A stretch of DNA of 64,000 nt from Leptospira kmetyi serovar Malaysia str. Bejo-Iso9 (lineage in GTDB: Bacteria; Spirochaetota; Leptospiria; Leptospirales; Leptospiraceae). The notes beneath the pieces were generated by a model. The model was not told the origin of the DNA and ran no database searches. It worked only from the letters and a program-made list of their open reading frames with translations. The translations under genes and the position numbers were made by a program. Location: assembly GCF_000243735.2 (NCBI RefSeq), contig NZ_AHMP02000004.1, positions 31,001-95,000 of the forward strand. Reading direction: 5' to 3'. Shown here one piece after another: positions 50,671 through 62,912 of this stretch (position 1 is the first letter of the stretch; every line of letters starts with the position of its first letter).

Positions 50671-51099
50671 ATGCCTAAACCGGTTCGTTACTCTTACAGT
50701 TATTTTCAAAAGGTCGCTTGGGGAGATATGGATGCGTTTGGACACGTCAACCACGTCGTCTACGCAAAGTATTTTGAAAACGCAAGAGCCAACTACTTTA
50801 CGGATCTAAATCTCTGGGACACACCCGATCGTCCATCCGAAGGCGGACCGGTAATCACTCATATCGACGTCGATTATAGAAAACAAGTCCGTTATCCGGA
50901 CACACTGGAAATCACTCTGCAAGTCGACGGAGTCACTTCCCGATCGTTTCATATTTCCTGCACGATGTGGAACGGAGAAGGGGACTGTGTCGCCACCGCA
51001 AGCGGAGAATTTCTTTGGTTCAACTTCGCGACCCAAAAGCCGACACAACTGCCAGAGATTTATAAGAATTTATTTTCACAAAGCCAAGTTTCCCAATAA
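50671..51099 (+). CDS. Acyl-CoA thioesterase (4HBT/YbgC-like hotdog)
   Basis: A 142-residue single hotdog-fold protein. WGDMDAFGHVNHVVYAKYFE carries the conserved Asp and GHVNN-like motif of the 4-hydroxybenzoyl-CoA thioesterase group. It hydrolyses acyl-CoA or acyl-ACP; the substrate is not known. ATG at 50671 follows GGAAAG. It lies just downstream of the rnpB repeat. Confidence 0.9.
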   Translation: MPKPVRYSYSYFQKVAWGDMDAFGHVNHVVYAKYFENARANYFTDLNLWDTPDRPSEGGPVITHIDVDYRKQVRYPDTLEITLQVDGVTSRSFHISCTMWNGEGDCVATASGEFLWFNFATQKPTQLPEIYKNLFSQSQVSQ

Positions 51100-51213
51100 G
51101 AATCCGACCGAAACTTTATCCAATTATAAAGCGCACTTCGTTTTAAAATCAGGTCGGTTTAAACTTTAAAAACGACTTGCCAATCCGTTTCAAACGGAGA
51201 ATTTTTTGCGATC

Positions 51214-52558
51214 ATGTGCGATACATTCGTTGCCACACCTTCCTTTACCGGAACGGGTTCCATGATCTTTGGAAAGAATTCCGATCGCGAACCCAACGAA
51301 GCGCAGGCCTTACTTCGAGTTCCTTCCCGAACCGGGGAAACAAAAACGCGTTGTACGTACATCGAAGTCCCCGGCGTTCCTCAAACGTTGGAAGTGATTC
51401 TTTCCAAACCCTTTCAGATGTGGGGAGCCGAAATGGGAGCGAACGCATCCGGAGTTGTGATCGGAAACGAAGCGGTCTTTACGAAAATTCCTTTTGAAAA
51501 AAAGAATCAAGGTCTTACCGGAATGGATCTGCTTCGACTCGCTTTGGAAAGAAGCAAGGACGCGGAGACCGCAAGAGAAACGATTTTGGATCTTCTCGAA
51601 AAATTCGGTCAGGACGCTTGCGGCGGTTATACGAATTCTTCCTTTTATTATCATAACAGTTTTATCATCGCGGATTCAAAGAACGCGTTCGTGTTGGAAA
51701 CCGCCGGAAAGTTTTGGGCTTGGAAAAAGATAGAAGGTTTTTATTCGATTTCCAACGGACTTACTTTGGAAGACGACTACGATTCGATTCATCCCAAGGC
51801 GATCGAGTTCGCTTTACAAAAAGGTTGGATCAAAAACGGAGAAACGTTTTCGTTTCGTAAGGCGTTTTCGGATTCTTTCTTTACCTTTTTCAGCAAGTGT
51901 AAGGTTCGCAGGGCGAGGACCGGCGCGATGGGTATATTCAAAAAAGGGAATTTAGACGCGAGGGCCGCGATGGAAATTCTCAGACAAGAAGGGGAGCCGA
52001 AAGACAAAACCGATTTTTATCCTTCTTCCTCGGACATGGGTTCCGTTTGTCTGCACGCAACGGGTCCGATTACGCCTAACGGTACGACCGGTTCCTTGGT
52101 CGCGGAGTTGAAGGCGGATTCTTCCCAAAATCGTTTTTGGTTTACGGGAACTTCCATTCCTTCGATTTCTCTGTTTCTTCCCGCGGGTTTTCCGGGAACT
52201 TCCTTCTTGGAAAAAAATTTCGAATCTCCGGGCGCGGAGTTGGACACTTCTCTTTGGTGGACTCACGAAAAATTCTACCGGGAAATTCAACGTTTGTATC
52301 CCGAAGCCAAGCGGCTCGTTCAACCGAGGATCGATTCCTTGGAAGAGGAGTGGTTTCAGGAATTGAAAAAACTCGAAAAGGATGAGAATCCTTCGAAAGG
52401 TTTGGATCTTTTGAGCGAAAAGGCGGCGAGAACCGCCCTTCAGGAATATCGTGTTTGGAACGCGAATTTGTTAAACGAACTGAAAAAAAATCAGCCGAAG
52501 AAAGTATTCGCGCCCCTTTACAGATTACAATGGTCTTTTTGGAATCAAAAGGCCGGGA

Positions 52559-52572
<14 letters not shown>
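51214..52572 (+). CDS. C69/secernin-family dipeptidase
   Basis: A 452-residue Ntn-hydrolase-like protein. It starts [20 protein letters not shown] with Cys2 as the predicted N-terminal nucleophile after Met removal, followed by [11 protein letters not shown], a family hallmark of peptidase C69 and secernins. Further motifs are [17 protein letters not shown] and [14 protein letters not shown]. The start is fixed by the need for Cys2. It probably cleaves dipeptides in the cytoplasm. The 3' end overlaps the convergent TerC gene by 14 bp. Confidence 0.92.
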
Positions 52573-53278
<706 letters not shown>

Positions 53279-53351
53279 GCTGGCAATTAATTTTTCAAAA
53301 ACGAGGAAATCAATCGATTTACAAGGGAATTTAAGAAGGCATACTGGAAGT

Positions 53352-53915
53352 ATGGAGTTTCTTCCGGAAAGTTTCTCAACGCGCGAAGCGACAGGAATTC
53401 ATCTGAGAAGCAAGACCATTCTCCCTTGTTTACCTCCGCGCTTAAGCCTTCTCGTATTCTTAAGACATTCCGGTTGTATCTTCAGCCGGGAGGCGATCTC
53501 CGATCTCCGAGAAATTTCGGAAATCTGCCTTTCCTTTCCCCCCGTTTTATTTTTTTTCCCCGGAACACCGAACGATTGCGAAAAATTTTTCGAAGGAGTT
53601 TGGGAAGACGCTTCGGTCGTGGCCGATCCGAAGACCGAATTCTATCGCGATTTAAACTTGGATACGGCCAATCTCGTGCAACTCGCGGGTCCCGAGGTTT
53701 TGATCGGAACCGCAAGAGCCACGTTAAAGGGACATTTTTACGGAATCCCCGGCCGCAATCCTTTGCAGATGCCGGGAGCGTTCTTAGTGGTGCGGGACCG
53801 GATCGTTTGGGAACATAGATACAGACATATCGGAGATCATCCCGATTGGAAAAATCTTCCCGGAGTGACCTTGTTGCCCGGCGCAGAGTTCGGACCCGAC
53901 GTTATGCCCGCTTGA
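53352..53915 (+). CDS. Peroxiredoxin-like (AhpC/TSA-related) protein
   Basis: A 187-residue thioredoxin-fold protein. [19 protein letters not shown] is the redox segment, with a single Cys in the CxxS arrangement typical of the SelL/AhpC-TSA_2 group. Later ALVVRDR-like strand sequence ([20 protein letters not shown]) matches that family. The resolving Cys is absent, so a glutathione- or partner-dependent redox role is likely. ATG at 53352 is preceded by GGAAG; the longer frame to 53163 overlaps terC antisense and is rejected. Confidence 0.82.
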   Translation: MEFLPESFSTREATGIHLRSKTILPCLPPRLSLLVFLRHSGCIFSREAISDLREISEICLSFPPVLFFFPGTPNDCEKFFEGVWEDASVVADPKTEFYRDLNLDTANLVQLAGPEVLIGTARATLKGHFYGIPGRNPLQMPGAFLVVRDRIVWEHRYRHIGDHPDWKNLPGVTLLPGAEFGPDVMPA

Positions 53916-53945
53916 GTACGCGGACCCGTCCTCGGTTCAAAGGAG

Positions 53946-53972
53946 AACGACTTCGTTTATCAAGTCGTTTTA
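53946..53972. terminator. Bidirectional terminator between peroxiredoxin-like and UspA genes
   Basis: AACGACTT and AAGTCGTT arms around an 8-base loop, followed by TTAAATT; it lies between two convergent stop codons. Confidence 0.5.
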
Positions 53973-53980
53973 AATTCTGA

Positions 53981-54415
<435 letters not shown>

Positions 54416-54575
54416 GTTCTTTCTCTTTGCAAAAAGTGTATCTCTCCCGAAGGTCTTTTCCAATCAAAAAAAGGAGAATTTTAGGTTTTCAAGGTTTGAT
54501 TTTGATCAATCGGAGAAGGGCCCTTTGTCGAAAAAACTTGGACAAGAAAGACTCCGAACGAATTTTTTTCCGACA

Positions 54576-55424
<849 letters not shown>

Positions 55425-55427
<3 letters not shown>

Positions 55428-55445
55428 TCCGGATTAACGCGCGTT
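55425..55445 (+). other. Twin palindromes at the end of the sigma-like gene
   Basis: TAATCCGGATTA (which contains the stop codon) overlaps AACGCGCGTT by one base. It may form a small terminator-like hairpin or bind a protein; no T-tract follows. Confidence 0.35.
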
Positions 55446-55614
55446 ATCTTTGTGTCAGAAGATCGTCTTTTGGGGAATTCGGTGAAAAAATAATTTCCCG
55501 GGGATTTTCTCAAAGAGTGTAAGCAAAAAAAAACGGGTTCGTCTGATAATTGTGGATTGAATCCGTTCGGTCCGCTCGAATGATTGTCTTCGATTTTTCC
55601 ACAAAGAGTAAAAT

Positions 55615-57417
55615 ATGAATCAGTTAGAATCTAGGAAGTTACGTTGGAAATTGACTCTCGGTTTGGAGTTGCTGACTTCCGTTTTGGCGGTGCCCTTAGC
55701 GGTTCTTTTTATTATCACCGCGGGCGGTTACGATTTTAACAAATCGATCGCGTTGATCGTCGCTTCCATGATTTCCTTGACCTGTTCTTATATCGTTCCT
55801 TCGATCCGATTTTTGTATCTCGGACGGATTCTCTCCAAGTTGAACGATTCGATTTGGTTCTCGCTCAACTCGAAGGAAAAGAGCGAGGTCAAAACGAGAA
55901 TTCTCAACTTCCCTCTTTCGAACACTTTCTTTTATCTCGTTCAGTGGAGTTTGGGAGTTCCATACGCTTGGTGGCTCTTGCGTATTTTTTTCGTTCCGAC
56001 TTTTTTGGAATCCTTTCCGTTTTTGTTTCTTCCGTTTATCATCTATCCGATTCTGGGTGTTTCCCATTTTTTTCTCACCGAGTCCAGCTTCGTGGATCTT
56101 CTCGAATCCGAAAGGCTCAACGAAGTGCAAGCCGATTCGGAGAAGATGCGGAAGGTCGGTGTTCACGCGCGGATTTTGAGCACGATCGTAGCGATCGCGA
56201 CTCTTCCGATCGTTGTGTTGGGTTATCTTTTGTTCGAAGAGACTTCGGGTTGGGTCAAACTCGGAGACGTTACGATACCGTTGATTCTTACCTTAGTCTT
56301 TATGCTGATCGCGGTCGTCATCGTTTCGTATCAGCTTTCTTCCACGATCCGAAGAAACTCGGAGAATATGATTCAAATTTTCGGAGAGATGTCCGACGGA
56401 AATCTCACTCATATTCTTCCGATGGTTTCCAGCGACGAGTTGGGTTCCAACAGTAAAGCCTTGAACGAATTTGTTAAGCGACTTCGTATTATCGTAAAGA
56501 GCGTCGTTCGAGAGGCGGAAAAACTTTCGGGAAGTTCCAAGAGCCTCGGAGAAAACACGCGAGAACTTTCCAGAAAGATGCAGGATCAGGCCGCATCCAC
56601 CGAAGAGATGAGTTCGGGAGTCGAGGAGATCGCGGCTTCGATTCATTCCACTGCGTCCCGTGCGGAAAGTCAGGCGCAGATCGCAAAGAAGGCTCAGTCT
56701 TCTCTCGCGGAGTTGGAGGCGAGAATTCGTCAGGTTCACGTCGCTCTTTTGGAAACGAAAGGGGACGCGGATCGTATGAAGAGCGAAACCAGAAGCGGTG
56801 AAGAAGCGCTTCAAGGAACTCAAAAAGCGATGGAAGCCATCGAAGAAAGTACCGCAAAGATGGGAGCGACCGTAAACGTAATCCGCGAGATCACGGATCG
56901 GATCGGTTTACTTTCTTTGAACGCCGCGATCGAAGCCGCGAGAGCGGGAGAAGCCGGAAAAGGTTTCGCGGTCGTCGCACAAGAAATCGCAAAACTCGGA
57001 GAACAAACGCAGGAGAACGCAAAGAGAATCACGGGCGCGATCTCCGAAGCGTTGAACGCGACCAAAAGCGGAAGAGAAGTGATCGAATCCACACAAACCG
57101 TCTTTCAAAGAATCGGAGATACGGTCGCGGTTACGTTGGATCGAGTTTCCGAAGTCGCTTCGTTATCGGATTCTCAGTTGACCGCGAGCGAACAAGTGAA
57201 GTCCGCGTTTACCGATCTTTCTCTTTCCTCCGAAGAAATCCGAAATCATACGCAGGAACAAGCGCAGACTTCCACCGAATTCTCGAAGACGATCGTAACG
57301 ATTTCGGAAACGACCGAATTCTTAAATCAAGTCGTGACACAGATCGACGAGTTGGCCGTGAAGTTGAACGAACAAGCAGGTAAACTCAGGTCCGAAGTGG
57401 AATTCTTCAAAACCTAA
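55615..57417 (+). CDS. Methyl-accepting chemotaxis protein with multi-helix membrane sensor
   Basis: A 600-residue MCP whose N-terminal ~240 residues are a membrane domain of about six helices instead of a periplasmic sensor. A HAMP-like segment ([18 protein letters not shown]) leads to the signalling domain, with hairpin tip [24 protein letters not shown]. It presumably senses a membrane or intracellular cue such as energy state. ATG at 55615 follows AAAGAGTAAAAT. Confidence 0.94.
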   Translation: MNQLESRKLRWKLTLGLELLTSVLAVPLAVLFIITAGGYDFNKSIALIVASMISLTCSYIVPSIRFLYLGRILSKLNDSIWFSLNSKEKSEVKTRILNFPLSNTFFYLVQWSLGVPYAWWLLRIFFVPTFLESFPFLFLPFIIYPILGVSHFFLTESSFVDLLESERLNEVQADSEKMRKVGVHARILSTIVAIATLPIVVLGYLLFEETSGWVKLGDVTIPLILTLVFMLIAVVIVSYQLSSTIRRNSENMIQIFGEMSDGNLTHILPMVSSDELGSNSKALNEFVKRLRIIVKSVVREAEKLSGSSKSLGENTRELSRKMQDQAASTEEMSSGVEEIAASIHSTASRAESQAQIAKKAQSSLAELEARIRQVHVALLETKGDADRMKSETRSGEEALQGTQKAMEAIEESTAKMGATVNVIREITDRIGLLSLNAAIEAARAGEAGKGFAVVAQEIAKLGEQTQENAKRITGAISEALNATKSGREVIESTQTVFQRIGDTVAVTLDRVSEVASLSDSQLTASEQVKSAFTDLSLSSEEIRNHTQEQAQTSTEFSKTIVTISETTEFLNQVVTQIDELAVKLNEQAGKLRSEVEFFKT

Positions 57418-57452
57418 AAAGCGCCGGGTCCGCGGAGTCGGTTGGACCCGGC
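57416..57452 (-). terminator. Terminator between MCP and M20 genes
   Basis: GCCGGGTCC and GGACCCGGC form a 9-bp GC-rich stem. On the minus strand it is followed by GCTTTTTAGG, so it ends the M20 operon; it probably also stops the convergent MCP transcript. Confidence 0.75.
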
Positions 57453-57466
57453 TAAATACTTTCCAT

Positions 57467-58936
57467 TTATTGAATATTCGAATTTTTGATGATTTCCGCG
57501 TAAAAACGGATGATCTCCTCGTAGTTCGAGACGGAAATTCTTTCGTCGATCCCGTGAAACCGTTTTAGATCGTCCGGTTTGGCGCGCACCGGAAAAAAAC
57601 GATACGCGTTATCCGAAACCGAAGAATAATGGATCGAGTCCGTATAAGCCGATACGAGCGCCGGAGCTACGACCGCGTCCGGAATCGTACGCAGAATCGC
57701 GGTCCGAATCGATTCGAAACTTTTCGAGTCCGTCGCCGAAACTTGGGAAGGTTCGATTATCGTTTCGGGAACGACGATCCTCACTCGATCGTCGTTTATG
57801 ATTTTGGAAATTCTTTCCAAGACGCTCGCATTCGTATCTCCTTGTAAGATTCTAAAGTTTACGGTCGCTTCGGCTTGGGAAGGCAGGACGTTGTCCTTAA
57901 AACCGCCGGAAATTTTTGTGATCGCGGTCGTCGTGTGGAGTTGCGCTCTTGTGGAATTTTTTCCGCTCAATCCGGATTCCAAGATTCTTCCGAAAAGCCA
58001 TAGATTGGAAAAGACCAAACGGGAGCCGATGTTCATGGAAGGGGCCAACCATTCGAACGTGGATTTGGAAACGGGCGTAAGGGAGAATGGAAACGGAGAA
58101 TTTTCCAGACGGTGTAAAGCGGACGTTAGAATTCCGATCGCCGTTTCCCGAGGAGGCATGGAAGAATGTCCGCCTTCCTTCAAGTCGACGCGCAGACGGA
58201 CGGTAAGATAACCCTTACCCGCGATTCCGACTAACGCAACCGGTTTGTCGATTCCGGGGATGATGTTTTCGGCGACGATCTGTCCCTCGTCCAAAACGTA
58301 TTCGAAACGTAGATTCATTTTTTTGAATGTATCCGTGATGGACTTGGCGCCCGAGATTCCGTAGACGACTTCCTCGTCCTGACCCACGGCGATAAATACG
58401 CTTCTTTTCGGACGAAATCCCTTTCGTATTAGAATTTCAACGGATTCTAATATGGCAAACAGACTGCTTTTGTCGTCCCAGGATCCTCTTCCCCAAACGA
58501 ACCCGTCCCGGACTTCTCCTCCGAACGGATCTGCGGTCCATAAATTTTCGGTCGCCGCGTCCACGTCTACGACATCGGAATGTGCGCAGAGTAGAATCGG
58601 TCTCAAACTCGGATCGGAACCCTTCCATTCGTAAAAAAAGGAAGAATCTCCTATCTTCGTTTTTGCAAGTTCGGAATTTAAAAGAGGATAACTCGTTTCG
58701 ATATGTCGGTTTAACGCGAGGAACTGATCCGCGTTCAAGGACGGATTTTCCAAAGACGAAACGGTTTTAAACCGAATCGATTTCGAAAGTCTTTCCACCG
58801 CCTCGTTGATCGGAACGATTTCGGTTTCACCCGCTGAAACCGGAGGAGGGACGTTACGAACCCGAAACGTGTTGAAGATACAAACGAAAGCGAGAATACA
58901 AAACGAAACGATCGCGATTTGGGTGATTCTTTTCAT
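57467..58936 (-). CDS. M20 family metallopeptidase (carboxypeptidase S/PM20D1-like)
   Basis: A 489-residue di-zinc peptidase with an N-terminal membrane anchor (residues ~5-25). Ligands are in LLCAHSDVVDVDA and WGRGSWDDKS, and the catalytic pair in GQDEEVVYG. HGIDERISVSNYEE near the end matches the carboxypeptidase S/PM20D1 subgroup, which acts on N-acyl amino acids or peptides. It follows the amidohydrolase gene by 3 bases, forming a two-gene operon that faces the TetR gene. Confidence 0.93.
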   Translation of the reverse strand: MKRITQIAIVSFCILAFVCIFNTFRVRNVPPPVSAGETEIVPINEAVERLSKSIRFKTVSSLENPSLNADQFLALNRHIETSYPLLNSELAKTKIGDSSFFYEWKGSDPSLRPILLCAHSDVVDVDAATENLWTADPFGGEVRDGFVWGRGSWDDKSSLFAILESVEILIRKGFRPKRSVFIAVGQDEEVVYGISGAKSITDTFKKMNLRFEYVLDEGQIVAENIIPGIDKPVALVGIAGKGYLTVRLRVDLKEGGHSSMPPRETAIGILTSALHRLENSPFPFSLTPVSKSTFEWLAPSMNIGSRLVFSNLWLFGRILESGLSGKNSTRAQLHTTTAITKISGGFKDNVLPSQAEATVNFRILQGDTNASVLERISKIINDDRVRIVVPETIIEPSQVSATDSKSFESIRTAILRTIPDAVVAPALVSAYTDSIHYSSVSDNAYRFFPVRAKPDDLKRFHGIDERISVSNYEEIIRFYAEIIKNSNIQ

Positions 58937-58939
58937 GGC

Positions 58940-60418
58940 TCAGTGTTTGAAATCCTTAGTTTGTTTTTCTAAAGCGATTCTTCCGAGAAACATCGAAATC
59001 GTCTCGTAGATCGGATCGTTAAAACGATTCCGATGCGCTTGTGCGAGAAGATCCAAATCTTTTTTTCGATACAACTTACCGCGGGCGATCACCGCGTATA
59101 AGCTGGATAGATTCTCAAGATTTTTAACCGGGTCCTTGCGAAACACAAGAAGATCGGGAGAAATTCCTTTTTCGATTTGAAAAGAATTTTCGTTCTTTAA
59201 GTTTTCGTTCGCGTCGATCGTCGCGATTTTCCAAACGGCTTCCGATGGAATTCCCGCCCGATGAAAAAGAATCATTTCTCTTTGAACCCCGTCTCCCGGA
59301 ATCACAAAGGGTTGTTGTGCGTCGGTTCCGATTCTGAGCTTCGCGCCCGCTCGGAACAACTTCAAAAGTAGTTTCAACTTTTTGAATAGGGATTTTTCAA
59401 CGCTTTCGGTGAGATAGGAGGAATCCAAGTTGCGATACGCAGGAATTCCGGAAGAAGGATTCCAAACGACTTCCCTAAAAAAACGAGGCATCAAAAGAAC
59501 CGAAGGTTGAAGGACCGCGGATTCGTAATCCCGATACAGAAGAAGTCTTTCTGATGCGACTAACGTGGGAGTGTTTGCAATTCCGTTTTTTACCGAAAAA
59601 TCCACGATGTCGTTTAACAATTTGCCGTCGACGCGGTCCCAATCGGAAACCCGGTTGACCACGTTGTTTTTCAAAATCCATTCGGGCCTTGGAATTCCGT
59701 GAAAGTGTTGAACGTCCGGGATCGCGGCTTGTTCGTATGTGAGTCCGAACGGAACATGACCGAGAACCGTTAGGTTTTCTTTGTTCGCCGCTTCGACGAC
59801 CGCACGAATCATCGGAACGGTTAAGTTTTCGTACGACTTGATACAATCCGCACCACCTTTCGATTTTAAAGTAAGAACCGCTTGAGCCGCTTCCTCCGGA
59901 GAATTGACCACGATCGAATTTTTCCATCGCGGAGGTCCGGTGGTTACGAATGCGTCGCAGGAAAAAATTCTCGGACCGAAAAAATCGTCTTTGGAAATTC
60001 CATTCTTAGCATACGGAACGCTGGTTCCGTCGATGTCTCCCGCAATACGAAGAGTTGTAACTCCGTGCGAAAGATAAAGAAGGGAGAAGTAAGGAATCAA
60101 ATCCAGAAGATTGTTCGGCGGTAGATGAGCGTGCATATCCGTCAATCCCGGAGTTACGATCATATTCGCAAATTCGGAGTTAGGCGAACCCGAGGAAGAC
60201 GCGTTGACGGACTCGATTTTCGCGTTTTGAAATCGAAGATCCAGGTTCGAAAACGAATTCTTACCAGGATCGAACAGACGAACGCCTTCCAAAAAGAACG
60301 TCTCTTCCGGTTCCACCGAAGGAGACGGGAGTTTGAAAGAAAAAAAGAAAATCCAAGCGGACAAAGAGAGAAAAAACAGGATGAGATACAGGATCAAATG
60401 CAGAACGACTCGTTTCAA
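58940..60418 (-). CDS. Membrane-anchored amidohydrolase
   Basis: A 492-residue metal-dependent hydrolase. An N-terminal transmembrane anchor (KRVVLHLILYLILFFLSLS) precedes TPGLTDMHAHL (H-x-H), GGADCIKSYENLT (bridging Lys), LGHVPFG, VQHFHGI and RIGTDAQQP (final Asp), all hallmarks of the urease/imidazolonepropionase-like superfamily. TTG at 60418 is chosen because AAAGGAG sits five bases before it; the frame runs on to 60451, but that would place the start inside an operator. It likely works on a peptide- or acyl-amino-acid-like substrate together with the M20 enzyme. Confidence 0.9.
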   Translation of the reverse strand: MKRVVLHLILYLILFFLSLSAWIFFFSFKLPSPSVEPEETFFLEGVRLFDPGKNSFSNLDLRFQNAKIESVNASSSGSPNSEFANMIVTPGLTDMHAHLPPNNLLDLIPYFSLLYLSHGVTTLRIAGDIDGTSVPYAKNGISKDDFFGPRIFSCDAFVTTGPPRWKNSIVVNSPEEAAQAVLTLKSKGGADCIKSYENLTVPMIRAVVEAANKENLTVLGHVPFGLTYEQAAIPDVQHFHGIPRPEWILKNNVVNRVSDWDRVDGKLLNDIVDFSVKNGIANTPTLVASERLLLYRDYESAVLQPSVLLMPRFFREVVWNPSSGIPAYRNLDSSYLTESVEKSLFKKLKLLLKLFRAGAKLRIGTDAQQPFVIPGDGVQREMILFHRAGIPSEAVWKIATIDANENLKNENSFQIEKGISPDLLVFRKDPVKNLENLSSLYAVIARGKLYRKKDLDLLAQAHRNRFNDPIYETISMFLGRIALEKQTKDFKH

Positions 60419-60435
60419 AACCGTCTCCTTTAAAA

Positions 60436-60452
60436 AATGAGGATGTCTCACT
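60436..60452. promoter_or_regulatory. Candidate TetR operator O1
   Basis: AATGAG-GATGT-CTCACT, a near-perfect inverted repeat with a 5-base spacer, 18 bp upstream of the amidohydrolase start. Its centre is 32 bp from O2. Confidence 0.65.
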
Positions 60453-60467
60453 TTTTATAAACCAAAT

Positions 60468-60484
60468 AATGAGTTATCCTCATT
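60468..60484. promoter_or_regulatory. Candidate TetR operator O2
   Basis: AATGAG-TTATC-CTCATT, a perfect inverted repeat with the same geometry as O1. Outer arms of 13 bp (60432-60444 and 60476-60488) are also exact inverted repeats of each other, so the whole region is symmetric. Confidence 0.7.
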
Positions 60485-60536
60485 TTTTGTCAAGAATGAT
60501 TGTTGAACGATTTCGCAACCATAAAAGGATGACGTT

Positions 60537-61196
60537 ATGGAAGAAGAATCCGTTCTCCAACCCAGAACCAATCCGGTCCAAAAAAGGGCTCGGGAAAAAC
60601 AGGAAATCATCCTGAATTCCGCCAAGAAACTGATCTTAAAAAACGGACCGGATAAGTTTACGCTTCAAGATATCGCGGACGCGATCGATTCTCCCATCGG
60701 AACGATCTATCGTTATTATTCGGGTAAACCCGCGATCCTGCGCGCCATCGCACAAATTCATTTGGACTTACTTCGCACGGAGTTAAAACAAGAACTGGCC
60801 GATCTGGGCAAGACCGCGACGGAAGACATTCGGTTTTACAGGATCGTAAAAAAAATTCTCGATCTTTTCGAAAGAGCGTACGACTCCGATCCCGTCTTTC
60901 AAATCGTTTGGAGCGGCTCACAGGCCTTTCCGTTGTTGCGCGAATTGGATCTTGAAGACACTCGAAAGAACGCGGAGATCGTGGCTGATGCCTTGGAATG
61001 TTTCGTTCCGAGAATGCAAAGAAACAAACTTCAGGACTTATGCGTTCTTCTTTGTGATTCCATCGGAAGCGCTCTTCGATTGACTTCCATGATGGAGTAT
61101 AAGGAGAAAAAAAGAATTCTCGCGCAACTGCGCGCGATGATCACAAATCATCTGTATTCGGCCCGAAAAAACTTCGGACCGAAAGAATCCAAATGA
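60537..61196 (+). CDS. TetR-family transcriptional regulator
   Basis: A 219-residue regulator. The N-terminal HTH is typical: KRAREKQEIILNSAKKLIL, FTLQDIADAIDSPIGTIYRYYSGKPAIL (quoted in parts: FTLQDIADAID and GTIYRYYSGKPAI). The C-terminal domain is helical and should bind a small hydrophobic ligand. ATG at 60537 has AAAAGGATGACGTT upstream. It is divergent from the amidohydrolase-M20 operon and separated from it by paired operators, so autoregulation and repression of the operon are likely. Confidence 0.93.
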   Translation: MEEESVLQPRTNPVQKRAREKQEIILNSAKKLILKNGPDKFTLQDIADAIDSPIGTIYRYYSGKPAILRAIAQIHLDLLRTELKQELADLGKTATEDIRFYRIVKKILDLFERAYDSDPVFQIVWSGSQAFPLLRELDLEDTRKNAEIVADALECFVPRMQRNKLQDLCVLLCDSIGSALRLTSMMEYKEKKRILAQLRAMITNHLYSARKNFGPKESK

Positions 61197-61238
61197 GTAT
61201 TATTCCAAAGAATTAGAATATTCTAAATTATGAATGTT

Positions 61239-61604
61239 TTAACGCGCCTCCGCGGGTTTCGGCGTTTTTAACAAAAGATTGAGTCCTCCGATAATCGTTC
61301 CGAAAATCAAACTGGCAACGATCAACGGGATCAGATGTCCGTAATTTCCGGGAATGACGACTAACGCGATGAACCAGGGAAGATTGAGCAATTCCGTGAG
61401 TACAATCGAAGAAACGAATTTCGGAATCCCGAGCTCCGCGAGCGAAACCACGGTCCCGCAGGAAAACCAAAACAACATGGATTGGATCAGAATCCAACGG
61501 GAAGCGTTCGGGTCCGCGAAAAAAATCAAAAGACCTTCCAATACGGCCGCCGTAACTCCGACGATCGCCGCGTTTCTTAAACGAATTTTGTTTACGTTCA
61601 TCAT
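61239..61604 (-). CDS. Small integral membrane protein, four helices
   Basis: A 121-residue hydrophobic protein with four predicted helices (AAIVGVTAAVLEGLLIFF, MLFWFSCGTVVSLA, LNLPWFIALVVI, LIPLIVASLIFGTIIGGL). I do not recognise the family. ATG at 61604 (the next codon is also ATG) follows AAAGGAG at a long spacing of 14; the frame extends to 61661 with a TTG. No neighbour suggests a role. Confidence 0.68.
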   Translation of the reverse strand: MMNVNKIRLRNAAIVGVTAAVLEGLLIFFADPNASRWILIQSMLFWFSCGTVVSLAELGIPKFVSSIVLTELLNLPWFIALVVIPGNYGHLIPLIVASLIFGTIIGGLNLLLKTPKPAEAR

Positions 61605-61777
61605 TCTAACTAAAAACTCCTTTCGTTTAAGATCGATGAGGTTCGCAGAACGGTAAAACAAAAACGGATTCGAAAAAGAATTTTATAAAAATGGAATGGG
61701 ATCGTTACGTCTTCGGTTTAAAAAAGAATTTCAAACCTGTCATATTTCGTTTTAAAGAAAAAAAATAAAAATAATTC

Positions 61778-62758
61778 TTAAAGAATTTTCCAGCCCTTGT
61801 CCTTGAGTTTGGTTTTGAAATGGGAAAATTCTTCCTTGATGGAAGCGACGGCCTTGAATCCGGCTTCGATTCCGCGGTTGATCGAACGTGTGAGTTTTTC
61901 CGCGCTCGTGGTCACCATCGTCAATTCCTGATACGACGGAGCGATCACTTGAATGCGAACGTCTTTCGGAGGGTGTTTTAAAATCTGAACCGCGCGGTTG
62001 TACATCGTATGATGCACTTTCGTAATCATATGACTGAGTTTTTTATCGGAAGGATACGCGAGCCAACCCGAGAACTTGGAAATCGGATTCGAAAATTCGT
62101 TTTGATTGGTATTTAAGACAACCGTAATGTCCTTATAACCTGCTTCGATCACTTTCTCCAAAGGAATCGGATCCGCGATTCCGCCGTCTCCGTAGAACTG
62201 ATCTTCCAGTTTCCATTTTCCTCTCGTTGCGATCGGAAGGGAAGTCGCGGCCTTTAAAAGATTGAGAGCGTTGGAAGCCGAAGCCTTGATGTACTCGGCT
62301 TGGAGTTTCGCGAGATTGGTAACGGCGACATAGAGAGGAGGGGCCTCTTTTTTATCGAAGTTCTCCTTGGGGAGTCTGTATTTTTCACCGAAGATAAAGT
62401 CTATTAGATATTCCTGATCGAGTACGGTCTTGCCTTTGAAGGGATGCAGAAAGGAAATAAATTTGTTCCCGATCAATTCCTTTTTCCAGATATCCAAGAT
62501 TCGAATCGATTCCTCGTAACTTTGTTCGTAACCGGTCGCGTAATACGCCGCGGAACAAGAACCCGAAGAAACGCCCACGATCAGATCGAAATGAGTCGAA
62601 GGAATGTATTGATGCAACGCGGCCAACACTCCGCCCGCAAAGGAACCCTTCATTCCGCCGCCGGCGACGATCAAAGCCGTGGATTTTTTTCCGGGTTTCG
62701 GGAGAATATGGTTATTTCCCGGAAAGAAAGATTTGCCCGGAGTAAAATAAGAACTCAT
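61778..62758 (-). CDS. Patatin-like phospholipase
   Basis: A 326-residue patatin. The oxyanion segment is AGGGMKGSFAGGVLAAL, the nucleophile elbow VGVSSGSCSA (G-x-S-x-G) and the catalytic Asp DGGIADPIP, all in family order. No signal peptide is apparent at the N-terminus (SSYFTPGKSFFPG), so it may be cytoplasmic or secreted by another route. Patatins are lipid acyl hydrolases. The start ATG is at 62758. Confidence 0.93.
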   Translation of the reverse strand: MSSYFTPGKSFFPGNNHILPKPGKKSTALIVAGGGMKGSFAGGVLAALHQYIPSTHFDLIVGVSSGSCSAAYYATGYEQSYEESIRILDIWKKELIGNKFISFLHPFKGKTVLDQEYLIDFIFGEKYRLPKENFDKKEAPPLYVAVTNLAKLQAEYIKASASNALNLLKAATSLPIATRGKWKLEDQFYGDGGIADPIPLEKVIEAGYKDITVVLNTNQNEFSNPISKFSGWLAYPSDKKLSHMITKVHHTMYNRAVQILKHPPKDVRIQVIAPSYQELTMVTTSAEKLTRSINRGIEAGFKAVASIKEEFSHFKTKLKDKGWKIL

Positions 62759-62912
62759 AAGTTCAGATTTTTAGGCTTGAGGATTCTTTCAACGAGGATA
62801 CCATTTCGGAGATCGTTTTTTGCGAACCGTAACAAAGAAAAAAGATCCGTGATTCAATTCGGTTCCGCTTAAATTCGAAACTCTTTTATAATTCAGGTTG
62901 AAAGAGGAAGTT

